A stretch of DNA of 64,000 nt from an uncultured Thiohalocapsa sp. (GCF_913063425.1 NZ_CAJXYK010000018.1:1-64000); one strand, 5' to 3'; shown: positions 34,514-45,831, counted from the first letter of the stretch. Made by a program: numbers and translations. The notes: generated by a model not told the origin, from the letters alone.

Positions 34514-37500
34514 ATGGGAGACGCGCGCGAACCCGCCGGGACCTTCGCGCCGATCGATGCCCTCGTCGATCAGGCGTTGCTGCTGGATCTGGAAACCGGG
34601 GCGGACGGCGCCGTGCACAAGATCGGCGCGCTCGTCGCCGACGGGCGGGACGGACAGGGCGGCGAGCGGGCCTTCCGGCGCGAGGGCCGGTTCGACCTCA
34701 GCCGCGCGCTGGCGGAGCTGACGGCGTTTGCCGGCGACGCGGAGACGGTCATCGGGCACAACCTGCTGGGGCACGACCTGCCGACGCTGCGGGCGCTGGC
34801 CCCGGCCCTGGCGCTGCTCCGGCGGCCCATCGTCGACACGCTCTACCTCTCGCCGCTGGCCTTCCCGCAAAACCCTTATCACCGGCTGGTGAAGGACTAC
34901 AAGCTGGTGCGCGACAGCCTCGCCGACCCGGTGGCGGACTGCCGGCTGGCGGCACAGGTGCTGCGCGAGCAGGGCGGGGAATTCGTCCGGCGCCTGGCGG
35001 CCGATGCGAGCGAGGCGGACCTGCTGGCGGTCTACCGCTTCTGCTTCCAGGGCGCGACGCTGCTGGACGACAACCCCACGGGGGGCGACGGCCTCGCGGC
35101 CGTGTTCCGGCTGCTCGGGGCGCCGCTGGCCTCGGTGCAGCAGGTGCGCGACACCCTGCTCGCGCGCTGGGCCGGCCGCGCCTGCACCACGGCCGCACCC
35201 CGGCTGATCCTGGACCACATCGCGGACATCCGGCTGCGCCCGGTGCTCGCCTATGCCGCCGCCTGGCTCACCGTGGCCGGCGGCAACTCGGTGCTGCCGC
35301 CCTGGGTGCGGCAGCGCTTCCCGGCCACCGCAAGCCTGCTGACGGCGCTGCGCGAGGTGCCCTGCGGCGAGCCGGACTGCGCCTGGTGCCGCGAGGCCCA
35401 CGACCCCGAGCTGAGCCTGAGGCGCTGGTTCGCTTTCGACGCCTTCCGTCCGCAGCCGGCCAGCGTGGACGGCGCGAGCCTGCAACAGGCGGTGGTGACG
35501 GACGGCATCGCCGGGCACCCGCTGCTCGCCATCCTGCCCACCGGTGGCGGCAAGTCGCTCTGCTTCCAGCTGCCGGCGCTGGTGCGCTATACGCGCCGCG
35601 GCACGCTGACGGTGGTGATCTCGCCGCTTCAGGCGCTGATGAAGGATCAGGTGGACAACCTGGTCCGCAAGACCGGCGCCACCAACGCCGCGGCCCTGCA
35701 CGGCCTGCTGACCCCGCCCGAGCGCGGCGACGTGATGGAGCGGGTGCGCCTGGGCGACATCGCCATCCTGTACCTGTCGCCGGAGCAGCTGCGCAACCGC
35801 TCGGTGGCGGACATGCTGGCGAGCCGGGAGATCGGCTGCTGGGTGTTCGACGAGGCGCACTGCCTGTCCAAGTGGGGCCACGACTTCCGCCCGGATTATC
35901 TCTACGCCAGCCGCTTCATCCGCACCCTGGCGGAGCGCCAGCGGCTGCCCACCCCGCCGGTGGCCTGCTTCACGGCCACCGCCAAGCAGGACGTCACCCA
36001 CGAGATCCTCGCGCACTTTCGCGACGAGCTGGGGCTGCAACTGGCCCTGTTCGAGGGCGGCGTCGAGCGGGACAACCTGGCCTTCGAGGTCCAGCTCGCC
36101 GGCAAGCACGAGAAGGACGCCCGCATCCATGCCATCCTCACCGAGCACCTGGGCAAGCCGACAGCGCGAGCGGACGACCTGGGCGGCGCCGCCATCGTCT
36201 ACGCGTCCCGGCGCCGGCGCACCGAAGAGCTGGCGGAGCGGCTGCAACGCGAGGGCTGGGCGGTGGAGGCCTTCCACGCGGGCCTCGACGCACCGCAGAA
36301 GAAGCGCATCCAGGACGCCTTCGTCAGCGGCGAGCTGACGGTCATCTGCGCCACCAACGCCTTCGGCATGGGGGTGGACAAGGAGGACGTCCGCCTGGTC
36401 ATCCACGCCGACATCCCGGCCTCGCTGGAGAACTACATCCAGGAGGCCGGCCGCGCCGGGCGCGACCGCGAGCCGGCGCTCTGCGTGCTGCTGTACGACC
36501 AACAGGACATCGAGGCCCAGTTCGGCATGGAGGCCATGTCGGAGCTCACCCAACGGGACATTGCCGAGATCCTGCGGGGGCTCAGGCGCGCCAGGCCGAA
36601 CCGCGACGGCGACGTGGTGGTCACCGCCGGCGAGCTGCTGCGCGACGAGGCGCTGCGCGTGGGCTTCGACCCCGAGGCGCGCGACGCCGACACCCGCGTG
36701 CGCATCGCCATCTCCTGGCTGGAGCGCGCCGGGCTGGTGCAGCGCGACGAGAACCGCACCGGCGTCTTCCAGGGCCGCCCCGCGGTCCCGGACCTGGCCA
36801 CCGCGGAGCGGATGATCGCCGGGCTGCACCTGTCTGCGGCGCAGCGCACGCGCTGGCTCGCCATCCTGGAGGTGCTGCTGAACGCCGAGCCGGACGACAG
36901 CTTCACCACGGACGAGCTGGCGCTGCTGCCCGCCTGCCGGGAAGAGCCCGGCGCCGACTGGGACCGCGGCCAGACGGCGGCGCAGCGGGTGCTGCGCACC
37001 CTGCACGACATGGCCCGCGCCGGGCTGGTGGACGCGGGGCCGCAGCTCACGGCCTTCGTCCGCCATAAGGTCCGGGACAGCTCCCAGGCCATCCTCCAGC
37101 GCATCGTGTCGCTGGAGCGCGCCATGCTGGAGGCCCTGCGCGAGCAGCAACCGGACACGGACCCCGGGGACTGGCTGCACCTGTCCCTGCGCCGGCTGAA
37201 CCAGCATCTGCTGGACCAGGGCCAAGGCGACAGCAACCCCGAGACCCTGCGCGCCCTGCTCAAGGGCCTGTCCCTGGACGGGCGCGGCCTGGCCGGCGCC
37301 CGCGGCAGCCTGGACCTGCGCCAGCTCGACCGCGACCACTACCGCGTGCGCCTGCACCGGGACTGGCCGACCCTGACGCGCACCGCCGAGCGCCGCCGCG
37401 CCGTGGCGCAGCTGATCCTGAACACCCTGCTCGCCAGGCTGCCGGCGGACGCCCCGGCAGGCGCCGACCTGCTGCTGCGCTTCGGCACCGACGAGCTGAC

Positions 37501-40153
37501 CCGCGCCATCGCGAACGACCTGGTGCTCGCCGGCGAGGTGCGCGACCCGCTCGCCGCCGTGGACCGCGGGCTCATGTTCCTGCACGAGCACGGCGCCATC
37601 ATCCTGCACGGCGGGCTCGCGGTGTTCCGCTCCGCGATGACCGTGCGTGTGCTGCCGGAAGCCAAGGGCCGGCGCTACACCAAGGCCCAGTACCAGCCGC
37701 TGGCGCAGCACTACGGCGAGCGGGTGTTCCAGATCCACGTGATGGACCGCTACGCGCGGCTCGGCGCCGAGCAGATCCGCCAGGCGCTGGGCCTGGTGGC
37801 GGGCTACTTCTCGCTGGGCAAGGAGGCCTTCGTGCGCCGCTTCTTCGGCGACCAGCGTGAGATGCTCACCCGCGCCACCACCGCGGAGTCCTTCGCGCGC
37901 ATCGTCGATGCCCTGCGCAACCCGGCGCAGACCGAGATCGTCGCCGCACCCGAGGACCGCAACCGCCTGGTGCTGGCGGGCCCCGGCGCCGGCAAGACCC
38001 GGGTCATCGTGCACCGATGCGCCTACCTGCTGCGGGCGCTGCGGGTGCCGGCGCACCGCATCCTGGTGCTCTGCTTCAACCGCGCGGCGGCGCTGGAGCT
38101 GCGCCGGCGGCTCACGGACCTGGTGGGCGACGACGCCCGGCGCGTCACGGTGCAGACCTACCACGGCTTCGCGATGCGGCTGACCGGTCACAGCTACGCA
38201 GAGGCCGCTGATCGGCCGTCCTGGCCGCCAGCGGCACGGCGCCCGACAACGCGGTTTCCGAGCGCCTCCATTTCCGGCGCCTTGGGGGCGCCGGAAATGC
38301 CGGGGCATCCTGCCCCGGGCGAGCGCGCCGCCGACGGTGCCGACAATACCCCGGACTTCGAAGGGGTACTCACAGAGGCGGTGGAGCTGCTGGAGGGACG
38401 CACGGCGCTGCCGGGCCTCGCCTCCGACACGACCCGGGAGCGCCTGCTCGCCGGCTATCGGCACATCCTGGTGGACGAGTACCAGGACATCGATGCCCTG
38501 CAGTACCGACTGGTGAGCGCCATCGCCGGCCGCACGCTGGACCGCGACCGCGATGACGCCCGCCTCACGCTGCTCGCGGTGGGCGACGACGACCAGAACA
38601 TCTACGCCTTCCGCGGCGCCAGCGTGGAGTACATCCACAGATTCCGGCAGGACTACGACGCCGAGCTGCACTATCTGGTGGAGAACTACCGCAGCAGCGC
38701 GCACATCGTCCAAGCCGCCAACGCGCTCATCGCCCACAACCGCGAGCGCATGAAGCTGGACCACCCCATCCGCATCGACCGCGGCCGGGCGCAGGCCCCC
38801 GCCGGCGGGCGCTGGGCCGCGCTGGACCGGCACGCCCGCGGCCGGGTGCTGGTGCTGCGGGTGCCTGACCCGGGCCGGCAGGCCGCGGCCATCGTCGCAC
38901 GCATGCAGGCGCTGCACCGGCTCGGCGGCGGCAGCTGGCAGGACTTCGCCATCCTCGCCCGCCGGCACGAGGTGCTGGCGCCGGTGCGGGCGCTCTGCGA
39001 GCACGCCGGCATCCCGGTGCGCGTCAGCGCCGACCTGCCGGGCCTGCATCGCATCCGCGAGGTCCACGCCTTCCTGGCCGCCCTGAAGGCGCACGGGCAG
39101 GCACACGGGCAGGCGCACGGGCAGGCGCACGGGCAGGCGCCGCTGACGCCGGCACAGCTGGAAGGGCTGCTGCCCGAACGACCGGGGCCCTGGCGCGACC
39201 TGCTCACTGGGCTGATTGCCGATTGGCGTGCCGAGCTGGGCGGCGCTGCGGCGGCGACCAAGACCGATGCCGCAGACAGCGGGGCCGAAGCCGCCGATCC
39301 GGCGTCAACGGGCGAAGCCCCGGACGCTTGCGGCCCAGCCGTCCCCGCCGCCGACATCGCGGAGTTTTGCTGGGAGAGCCTCGCCGAGCAGCGCCGCGAG
39401 CGGCGCGGGCAGCAGCATGGGGGCGACGGCGTGCTGCTCAGCACCCTGCACGCCGCCAAGGGCCTGGAGTTTTCCCATGTACTGATCGCCGACGGTGGCT
39501 GGCATCGCGGCAGCAGCAGCGCACAGCTGGAAGACGAGCGCCGCACCTTCTACGTCGGCATGACCCGCGCCCGGGAGACCCTGACGCTGCTGGAGGTCGC
39601 AGGCTCCGGCCACCCCCATCTGCCGCTGCTGGACGCGACCGCCAGCGGGGCGTCCGAGCAACCGCAGCGCGCCGTTGGCGACTGGCTGCTGCGGGAAGCG
39701 CCGACCCTGGAGCCGCCGTCGCCCGAGGTCATCGCCCGCCGCTGCACCCAGCTCACCCCCGCCGACCTGGACCTGGGCTACGCCGGCCGCCAGCCGCCGG
39801 ACGCCCCCATCCACCGCCACCTCGCCGCCCTGCACACAGGCGACGCACTCCATTGGCACGCCCTGGGGGTGCCGGCCTCCGGCGCGCCCCCCGCGAGCCA
39901 TTCGATGACAGCCAACGCAAGCCGGCCCGGCACCGGCCAGGTCCTGCTCACGACGTCCGCAGGCCACCCGGTCGCCCGCCTCTCCAAACGCGCCGCAAGC
40001 CGCTGGCTGCCCGACACCGACCGCATCGAGGCCATCCGCATCGTCGCCATGCTGCGCCGCGAGCGCAGCCAAACCGAGCCCCCATATGTCGCAACCCTGC
40101 GCTGCGACGCCTGGGAGGTACCCCTGGTGGAGATTCGGTGGCAGGATGGGTGA
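34514..40153 (+). CDS. Giant exonuclease-RecQ-UvrD fusion helicase
   Basis: 1879 aa, one uninterrupted frame. Residues about 20-165 are a DEDD-type 3'-5' exonuclease-like domain (LLLDLETG; VIGHNLLGHDLPTL; VKDYKLVRDSLADPVADCRLA). Residues about 330-700 are a RecQ helicase: LPTGGGKSLCFQLPA, VFDEAHCLSKWGHDFRP, TNAFGMGVDKEDVRLVIHAD, QEAGRAGRDREPA. Residues about 1150-1720 are a UvrD/Rep superfamily I helicase: GPGAGKTRVIVHR, VDEYQDIDALQ, VGDDDQNIYAFRGA, LHAAKGLEFSH, YVGMTRARETL. All Walker motifs look intact. It is presumably a DNA repair or recombination enzyme with two motors and a nuclease. Residues about 1233-1275 look like an inserted segment encoded by a repeat element, and AHGQ is repeated four times near 1526. 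Confidence 0.92.
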   Translation: MGDAREPAGTFAPIDALVDQALLLDLETGADGAVHKIGALVADGRDGQGGERAFRREGRFDLSRALAELTAFAGDAETVIGHNLLGHDLPTLRALAPALALLRRPIVDTLYLSPLAFPQNPYHRLVKDYKLVRDSLADPVADCRLAAQVLREQGGEFVRRLAADASEADLLAVYRFCFQGATLLDDNPTGGDGLAAVFRLLGAPLASVQQVRDTLLARWAGRACTTAAPRLILDHIADIRLRPVLAYAAAWLTVAGGNSVLPPWVRQRFPATASLLTALREVPCGEPDCAWCREAHDPELSLRRWFAFDAFRPQPASVDGASLQQAVVTDGIAGHPLLAILPTGGGKSLCFQLPALVRYTRRGTLTVVISPLQALMKDQVDNLVRKTGATNAAALHGLLTPPERGDVMERVRLGDIAILYLSPEQLRNRSVADMLASREIGCWVFDEAHCLSKWGHDFRPDYLYASRFIRTLAERQRLPTPPVACFTATAKQDVTHEILAHFRDELGLQLALFEGGVERDNLAFEVQLAGKHEKDARIHAILTEHLGKPTARADDLGGAAIVYASRRRRTEELAERLQREGWAVEAFHAGLDAPQKKRIQDAFVSGELTVICATNAFGMGVDKEDVRLVIHADIPASLENYIQEAGRAGRDREPALCVLLYDQQDIEAQFGMEAMSELTQRDIAEILRGLRRARPNRDGDVVVTAGELLRDEALRVGFDPEARDADTRVRIAISWLERAGLVQRDENRTGVFQGRPAVPDLATAERMIAGLHLSAAQRTRWLAILEVLLNAEPDDSFTTDELALLPACREEPGADWDRGQTAAQRVLRTLHDMARAGLVDAGPQLTAFVRHKVRDSSQAILQRIVSLERAMLEALREQQPDTDPGDWLHLSLRRLNQHLLDQGQGDSNPETLRALLKGLSLDGRGLAGARGSLDLRQLDRDHYRVRLHRDWPTLTRTAERRRAVAQLILNTLLARLPADAPAGADLLLRFGTDELTRAIANDLVLAGEVRDPLAAVDRGLMFLHEHGAIILHGGLAVFRSAMTVRVLPEAKGRRYTKAQYQPLAQHYGERVFQIHVMDRYARLGAEQIRQALGLVAGYFSLGKEAFVRRFFGDQREMLTRATTAESFARIVDALRNPAQTEIVAAPEDRNRLVLAGPGAGKTRVIVHRCAYLLRALRVPAHRILVLCFNRAAALELRRRLTDLVGDDARRVTVQTYHGFAMRLTGHSYAEAADRPSWPPAARRPTTRFPSASISGALGAPEMPGHPAPGERAADGADNTPDFEGVLTEAVELLEGRTALPGLASDTTRERLLAGYRHILVDEYQDIDALQYRLVSAIAGRTLDRDRDDARLTLLAVGDDDQNIYAFRGASVEYIHRFRQDYDAELHYLVENYRSSAHIVQAANALIAHNRERMKLDHPIRIDRGRAQAPAGGRWAALDRHARGRVLVLRVPDPGRQAAAIVARMQALHRLGGGSWQDFAILARRHEVLAPVRALCEHAGIPVRVSADLPGLHRIREVHAFLAALKAHGQAHGQAHGQAHGQAPLTPAQLEGLLPERPGPWRDLLTGLIADWRAELGGAAAATKTDAADSGAEAADPASTGEAPDACGPAVPAADIAEFCWESLAEQRRERRGQQHGGDGVLLSTLHAAKGLEFSHVLIADGGWHRGSSSAQLEDERRTFYVGMTRARETLTLLEVAGSGHPHLPLLDATASGASEQPQRAVGDWLLREAPTLEPPSPEVIARRCTQLTPADLDLGYAGRQPPDAPIHRHLAALHTGDALHWHALGVPASGAPPASHSMTANASRPGTGQVLLTTSAGHPVARLSKRAASRWLPDTDRIEAIRIVAMLRRERSQTEPPYVATLRCDAWEVPLVEIRWQDG
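38241..38320. repeat. Interspersed hairpin element inside the helicase coding sequence
   Basis: A 13-bp perfect stem (38269-38281 with 38287-38299, 5-nt loop) is followed directly by an 8-bp stem (38300-38307 with 38311-38318, 3-nt loop). The element begins GCCCGACAACGCGGTT and contains TCCTGCCCCG 67 bases later; both blocks recur with the same spacing at 46329-46405. It reads through in frame, adding low-complexity residues between UvrD motifs I and II. Confidence 0.7.
39089..39136 (+). repeat. 12-bp tandem repeat encoding (AHGQ)4
   Basis: Four copies of GCGCACGGGCAG (second copy GCACACGGGCAG) in the helicase gene encode AHGQ repeated four times in a loop of the UvrD part. In-frame copy-number change is possible. 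Confidence 0.85.
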
Positions 40154-40300
40154 CCAACCGGACGCAGGCCGCCTCCGACCCGTGCCCCCCCGGCGGTACG
40201 GAATCGGCAAGACAGCCTGCCGACACTGTGGCACGATAGCCGCAGCACCCTCAGGGTTGAGCCCCCCTTCCACCGAACCCCTCACGCCTTCCGGAGTATC

Positions 40301-40576
40301 ATGTTGCACCTTGAGAGCTGGGCTTGGGGCCTGGTCTTCCTACTGGCACTTGTTGTTTTTCTGCATGCTGCCTTCGAGCTGACGCGTAGACTCCTCGCGC
40401 GCTTTGCATTGCGGGTTTGCCAGATGCGAGAAGCCCGCGAAGGCGGCTTCATCTGCGAGCTCAAGCAGAGGCTGCACGGATTCGCGACCCGCTCGCTGTT
40501 GCCGCGCGTGCTGGTGTTGATAATCTCCTTCGCCGTCATGTCTTTCGTGATCATGGAGCATTCGGCAAAGCTCTGA
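40301..40576 (+). CDS. Small hypothetical membrane protein
   Basis: 91 aa with an N-terminal hydrophobic helix (about 8-28), a basic amphipathic middle (ELTRRLLARFALRVCQMREAREGG) and a C-terminal hydrophobic helix (about 69-86). I do not recognise the family. It sits 147 bases after the helicase gene and 139 bases before the P-loop NTPase, all on the same strand, so co-transcription is possible but not shown by overlap. The base composition is somewhat lower in GC than its neighbours. Confidence 0.6.
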   Translation: MLHLESWAWGLVFLLALVVFLHAAFELTRRLLARFALRVCQMREAREGGFICELKQRLHGFATRSLLPRVLVLIISFAVMSFVIMEHSAKL

Positions 40577-40715
40577 TCATGTCCTCGCCGCACTGCCGGT
40601 AACCGTCCGCGGCGCGCGCTCGCGTGACTGCCGCGGGCTGGACCGTGACGGGCGAGCTGACCCTCGTTTGCACCGCAGCCATGATCGGCCTGGACGTCGA
40701 ACAGGTATTCTTTCC

Positions 40716-42143
40716 ATGTCCATCACGATGTCGCAATTCCTGAAGTCGCATGGGCTTCAGCGCAATCCTTTCATCGAGGAGGAGGCGCAGAACGACAAGG
40801 TGTTCGAGGATCTCGTCAACGAGGCAGGCTACGCCTTCAACCATCAGGCGTGGGACAAGTTCTTCGGCGAGCCTCCGGGCCGCGGCACCTCGATGATCTT
40901 CGGCGTCAAGGGCAGCGGCAAGTCCGCCCTGCGTCTCGCGCTCGAGAAGAACATCGCACACTTCAATCGCGAGCATGCCGAGCGCATCCTGCTCATCAAA
41001 TACGACGACTTCAACAGCTTTCTGGATGCTTTCAAGCGCCGGGGCGATCAGGACCGCAAGCGCGAGACGGCGATTACGCTCAAGGAGTTCGGTCTCGCCC
41101 AGCATCTCGACGCCATTCTGGTCTGCGGTATGGAGGCGCTGCTGGCCGAGCTCGACGCCGGACACATCACCCTGGAGCAGCTGCAAACCCATCAGCGACA
41201 TGACCTGATGCTGCTGATGGCCTTCTACCTCAGCGGGCCACCGGACCGGTACAACCGCATCATGGATGACCTCGGCGATCAACTCCTGCCGCGAAGCATG
41301 TTCGGGCGCATGGGACGTGGCGTCAAGGCCAATGTCGTCGGCCTGTTGACGCTCGGCATCGTCCCGCTGTTGCGCCAGTCCTTCTACGCGGGGGTCGCCC
41401 GCGCTGCCGCGCGGGAGATCGTGGTGCGACCACGCAATTCAAAAGATGTGAAGCGGGCGCTGCGCCGGGTTCCACTCGATTTTCTGCATGACCAGGACAT
41501 CAAGCGCCGCGGCTGGCGCGATAACGAGGACGTTCGGCGTTTGTTCGTCACCAAGCTCATCGATGTCGCGCTGAGCCTCGGCTATCAGCAGATCGTGGTG
41601 GTGATGGACAAGATCGATGAGCCCTCGCTGATCAATGGCGACCGCGAGCGCATGGAGGCCTTCGTCTGGCCGCTGTGGAATAACCGCATCCTGCAGTTGC
41701 ATCCGAATCTGAGCTTCAAGATGCTGCTGCCGCGCCAGCTCTACGAAGTGGTGCGCAGGGCGGGCTCGGAGAAAGCGAACGAGGCCCGCTTCGACAAGCA
41801 GAAAATCATCTATCCGTTTCGCTGGGGTGACAAACAGCTCTACGACATGATGTCGGATCGACTGCGCATCTGTCGGGCCGATCCGAGCCAGCCATACCCG
41901 CTGAACAACCTGTTCGACGAGGCGATGCCGACGCGGGAGATACTCACGGCGCTTGATCGGCTGCGCCAGCCGCGCTTCGTGCTGAATTATCTGTACCGGC
42001 TGATCGCCGAGACCTGCGCCCAGACCGACCGGGCGGACGACAACCCGGTGCGCATCCCGCACGAGGTCTTCTACCAGATCACCGCGACCATCGGCGAGGA
42101 CATCAAGCAGTACTACCAGACCCTCGGAGAGAGTCCGGAGTAG
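40716..42143 (+). CDS. P-loop NTPase, STAND/KAP-like, unknown function
   Basis: 475 aa from the ATG at 40716. Walker A is GVKGSGKS (residues 63-70) and Walker B is IVVVMDKIDE (about 293-302), the latter typical of KAP/STAND-type ATPases. The N-terminal FLKSHGLQRNPF region is like short AAA proteins that start with a target-recognition helix. A hydrophobic patch about 208-222 (VVGLLTLGIVPLL) may touch the membrane. The C-terminal half (PLWNNRILQLHPNLSFKMLLPRQL) resembles hypothetical ATPases of the Sll1717 type as I remember them. No effector domain is visible. Related ATPases occur in stress and anti-phage loci, but nothing here proves that. Confidence 0.75.
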   Translation: MSITMSQFLKSHGLQRNPFIEEEAQNDKVFEDLVNEAGYAFNHQAWDKFFGEPPGRGTSMIFGVKGSGKSALRLALEKNIAHFNREHAERILLIKYDDFNSFLDAFKRRGDQDRKRETAITLKEFGLAQHLDAILVCGMEALLAELDAGHITLEQLQTHQRHDLMLLMAFYLSGPPDRYNRIMDDLGDQLLPRSMFGRMGRGVKANVVGLLTLGIVPLLRQSFYAGVARAAAREIVVRPRNSKDVKRALRRVPLDFLHDQDIKRRGWRDNEDVRRLFVTKLIDVALSLGYQQIVVVMDKIDEPSLINGDRERMEAFVWPLWNNRILQLHPNLSFKMLLPRQLYEVVRRAGSEKANEARFDKQKIIYPFRWGDKQLYDMMSDRLRICRADPSQPYPLNNLFDEAMPTREILTALDRLRQPRFVLNYLYRLIAETCAQTDRADDNPVRIPHEVFYQITATIGEDIKQYYQTLGESPE

Positions 42144-42453
42144 CCCGGCCTCCCGCCATCTCCACCCTCACCGCCACCACCCGCAACAGCGCCACCCGCC
42201 CGTGCGCCGCAGGCGTCCTGCCTGCGCGGACCTGCTTGCGAAAGCAGGCGCCGTGTGGATGCCCACCCACTGCAGCGCAGTACAGCACGCCCGCGCGCGC
42301 CAAACGCTCACCCGGAGCTGAGCGAACCGGTGCCGGTGGCGGCGCTGGCCGGCAAGGATGGCATACGGCGTCGAACATGCCAGAATGCCCGTTGATCCCG
42401 GACGGCGCGCAGCCGCCCTCAACGCCGTTGCTTGAGCCGAAGGCAGGATACGC
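42144..42453. other. leuA upstream region, no gene seen
   Basis: 310 bp. There is no leucine-rich leader peptide and no obvious T-box. A 7-bp hairpin (CCTGCTT at 42231 with AAGCAGG at 42242) is the only structure that stands out. Confidence 0.45.
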
Positions 42454-44004
<1,551 letters not shown>

Positions 44005-44122
44005 CCCGGCGTACGCGGTGCGGGAGCGGCGCCCGGCCGGTGCGCTATGATCACCGCCATAAAAATGGGGACGGTATACTTAACCTGCCTGCTCGGTGAA
44101 GCTCCAGGCCCTTTGGCATACC

Positions 44123-45064
44123 ATGAACGAAGCCAGGCGAATTGCATACCTGAATGCCATGGGCATCGACGTCTGGCGGCTGCGGCGCACAGCGTCCGAC
44201 CTGGTATCGGCGACGCGCGAGGTGGCGACGGGCGCCGATGCAGCGCCGGCGCCAGGCCCAGCGCCGGAAGACCCCGTATCGGCGGCAAGCGCGCCCGCAA
44301 CGACGCCGCCGGCAGCTGCACCCGAGACCACCGGGCCGGCAAGCCAGGCTGCGGCCACGGCACCGCAGACGGCACCACAGCCCGCCGGCGACGAGCCGCC
44401 GCCTTGGACGGACGCCGACCTCGCCGGCCTACCGAGCGATGACGACGGCGCCGCGCCGGCGCCGGAGGCTCCCCAGGACGATGCCGTCGCCGCCATGGAC
44501 TGGCCGGAGTTGGAGGCGGCGGTGGCGGGCTGCCGTGCCTGCGGGCTCTGCGAGCGACGCACCAACACCGTCTTCGGCGTCGGTGATCGCAATGCAACGG
44601 TGATGTTCGTCGGCGAGGGGCCAGGCGCCGACGAAGACCGCAAGGGCGAGCCCTTCGTCGGTCGTGCCGGGCAGCTCCTGAACCGGATGCTTGCCGCCGC
44701 GGGCTTCAGGCGCGAGCAGGTCTACATCGCCAACGTCGTCAAGTGCCGGCCGCCGAACAACCGCGATCCGAGCCCGGATGAAGCCGCCGCCTGCCGGGCC
44801 TATCTGCAGCGGCAGATCGCGCTGGTGCAGCCGCGGCTCATCGTCTGTCTGGGGCGGGTGCCGTCCTGCAACCTGCTGGACACCACGGAGTCCCTCGGCC
44901 GGCTGCGTGGTCGGCTGCATCGATACGGGCCAACCGGGACCCCGCTGCTCGTGACCTACCACCCGTCCTATTACCTGCGCTCACCCGAGCAGAAGGCGAA
45001 GGGCTGGCAGGACCTTCAGCGGATGCTGGAGCTGCTGGATGCGGGCACCGCGCCTGCGCCGTGA
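44123..45064 (+). CDS. Family 4 uracil-DNA glycosylase (iron-sulfur)
   Basis: 313 aa from the ATG at 44123. The N-terminal 120 residues are a low-complexity Ala/Pro linker after a short helix ([20 protein letters not shown]). The catalytic domain (about 125-310) has [40 protein letters not shown] and TYHPSYYLR. Cys137, Cys140, Cys208 and Cys224 fit the 4Fe-4S cluster of family 4 UDGs. It removes uracil from DNA. In gammaproteobacteria the long N-terminal extension is common in this position upstream of the conserved core. Confidence 0.93.
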   Translation: MNEARRIAYLNAMGIDVWRLRRTASDLVSATREVATGADAAPAPGPAPEDPVSAASAPATTPPAAAPETTGPASQAAATAPQTAPQPAGDEPPPWTDADLAGLPSDDDGAAPAPEAPQDDAVAAMDWPELEAAVAGCRACGLCERRTNTVFGVGDRNATVMFVGEGPGADEDRKGEPFVGRAGQLLNRMLAAAGFRREQVYIANVVKCRPPNNRDPSPDEAAACRAYLQRQIALVQPRLIVCLGRVPSCNLLDTTESLGRLRGRLHRYGPTGTPLLVTYHPSYYLRSPEQKAKGWQDLQRMLELLDAGTAPAP

Positions 45065-45112
45065 TGGCGGGCGCGAACGCCGCGGCGGGGTCTGCCACCG
45101 AGGGCAAGTCAG

Positions 45113-45766
45113 ATGCTGAAAGTCATTGCTGTCATCATCGCCGCCGGCATCGTGCTCGCGGTGGCCGCGCTGTTGGTGTTCGTCTACGTCGTGCAGAACG
45201 TCGAGCAGCCGGATTACACGCTGGTGCGGCAGGACGGGGACTTCGAGCTGCGGGACTACCCAAAGCTCACCGTCGCCGAGGTACGCCGGCGCGGAGACCG
45301 CAAAGAGGCGCTCGGCGCAGGCTTTGGACCGCTCGCCCGTTACATCTTCGCCAAGGAGCGCAGCGGCGATAAGATCGCCATGACGGCACCGGTCATCCAA
45401 CAGTCGGACGCAGCAACCCCGAGCGCGGCGTCCGCGGCCGGGGCCGGGGCCGGGGAATGGAGCGTCGGGTTCATCATGCCCAAAGACGCCGTCGCCGCCG
45501 GCCTGCCGGCGCCGGCCAATGCCGAGGTTCGGCTCACGGAGCTGCCGCCGCGGCGCGTGGCCGCCGTACGCTTCAGCGGACGCACCACCGACGCCCACAC
45601 CGCCGCACAGCGCAAGCGCCTGCTGGACTGGGTTGCTGCACAAGGCCTCGGCGCAGGCTCGGAGCCCATTTACGCCTACTACAATGATCCGCTGACACCC
45701 GGCCCGCTGCGGCGTAACGAGATCCTGCTGGTGGTGACCGACCATCAGCCCGACACGGCTGAGTAA
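45113..45766 (+). CDS. SOUL family heme-binding protein
   Basis: 217 aa. An N-terminal hydrophobic helix (about 5-27) is an uncleaved signal anchor, so the domain faces the periplasm. The SOUL domain opens VEQPDYTLVRQDGDFELRDY and continues with YIFAKERSGDKIAMTAPVIQQ and VGFIMPKD, all family marks, ending in PLTPGPLRRNEILL. Bacterial SOUL proteins bind heme weakly; the role is unknown. A short Ala/Gly insertion (about 100-115) separates the middle strands. Confidence 0.9.
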   Translation: MLKVIAVIIAAGIVLAVAALLVFVYVVQNVEQPDYTLVRQDGDFELRDYPKLTVAEVRRRGDRKEALGAGFGPLARYIFAKERSGDKIAMTAPVIQQSDAATPSAASAAGAGAGEWSVGFIMPKDAVAAGLPAPANAEVRLTELPPRRVAAVRFSGRTTDAHTAAQRKRLLDWVAAQGLGAGSEPIYAYYNDPLTPGPLRRNEILLVVTDHQPDTAE

Positions 45767-45831
45767 ACGAACGGCCTCACGGCGGCCAAGCCGCACCGGC
45801 GCGTCATGGAGCCATACCGGAAGCGAACGAC

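Noticed and set aside
38194-38430. Frameshift in the helicase gene at the hairpin insertion
   Set aside because: The frame continues unbroken into UvrD motif II (VDEYQDID), so the insertion is in frame.
34289-39130. Minus-strand open frame of 1613 codons
   Set aside because: Fully antisense to the helicase gene; His/Arg/Val-rich, no domain; produced by high GC at third positions of the real gene.
44058-44084. AAAATGGGGACGGTATACTTAA-like stretch resembling RAYT-associated sequence
   Set aside because: Only one copy is present here and no transposase; remembered similarity alone is too weak to call an element.
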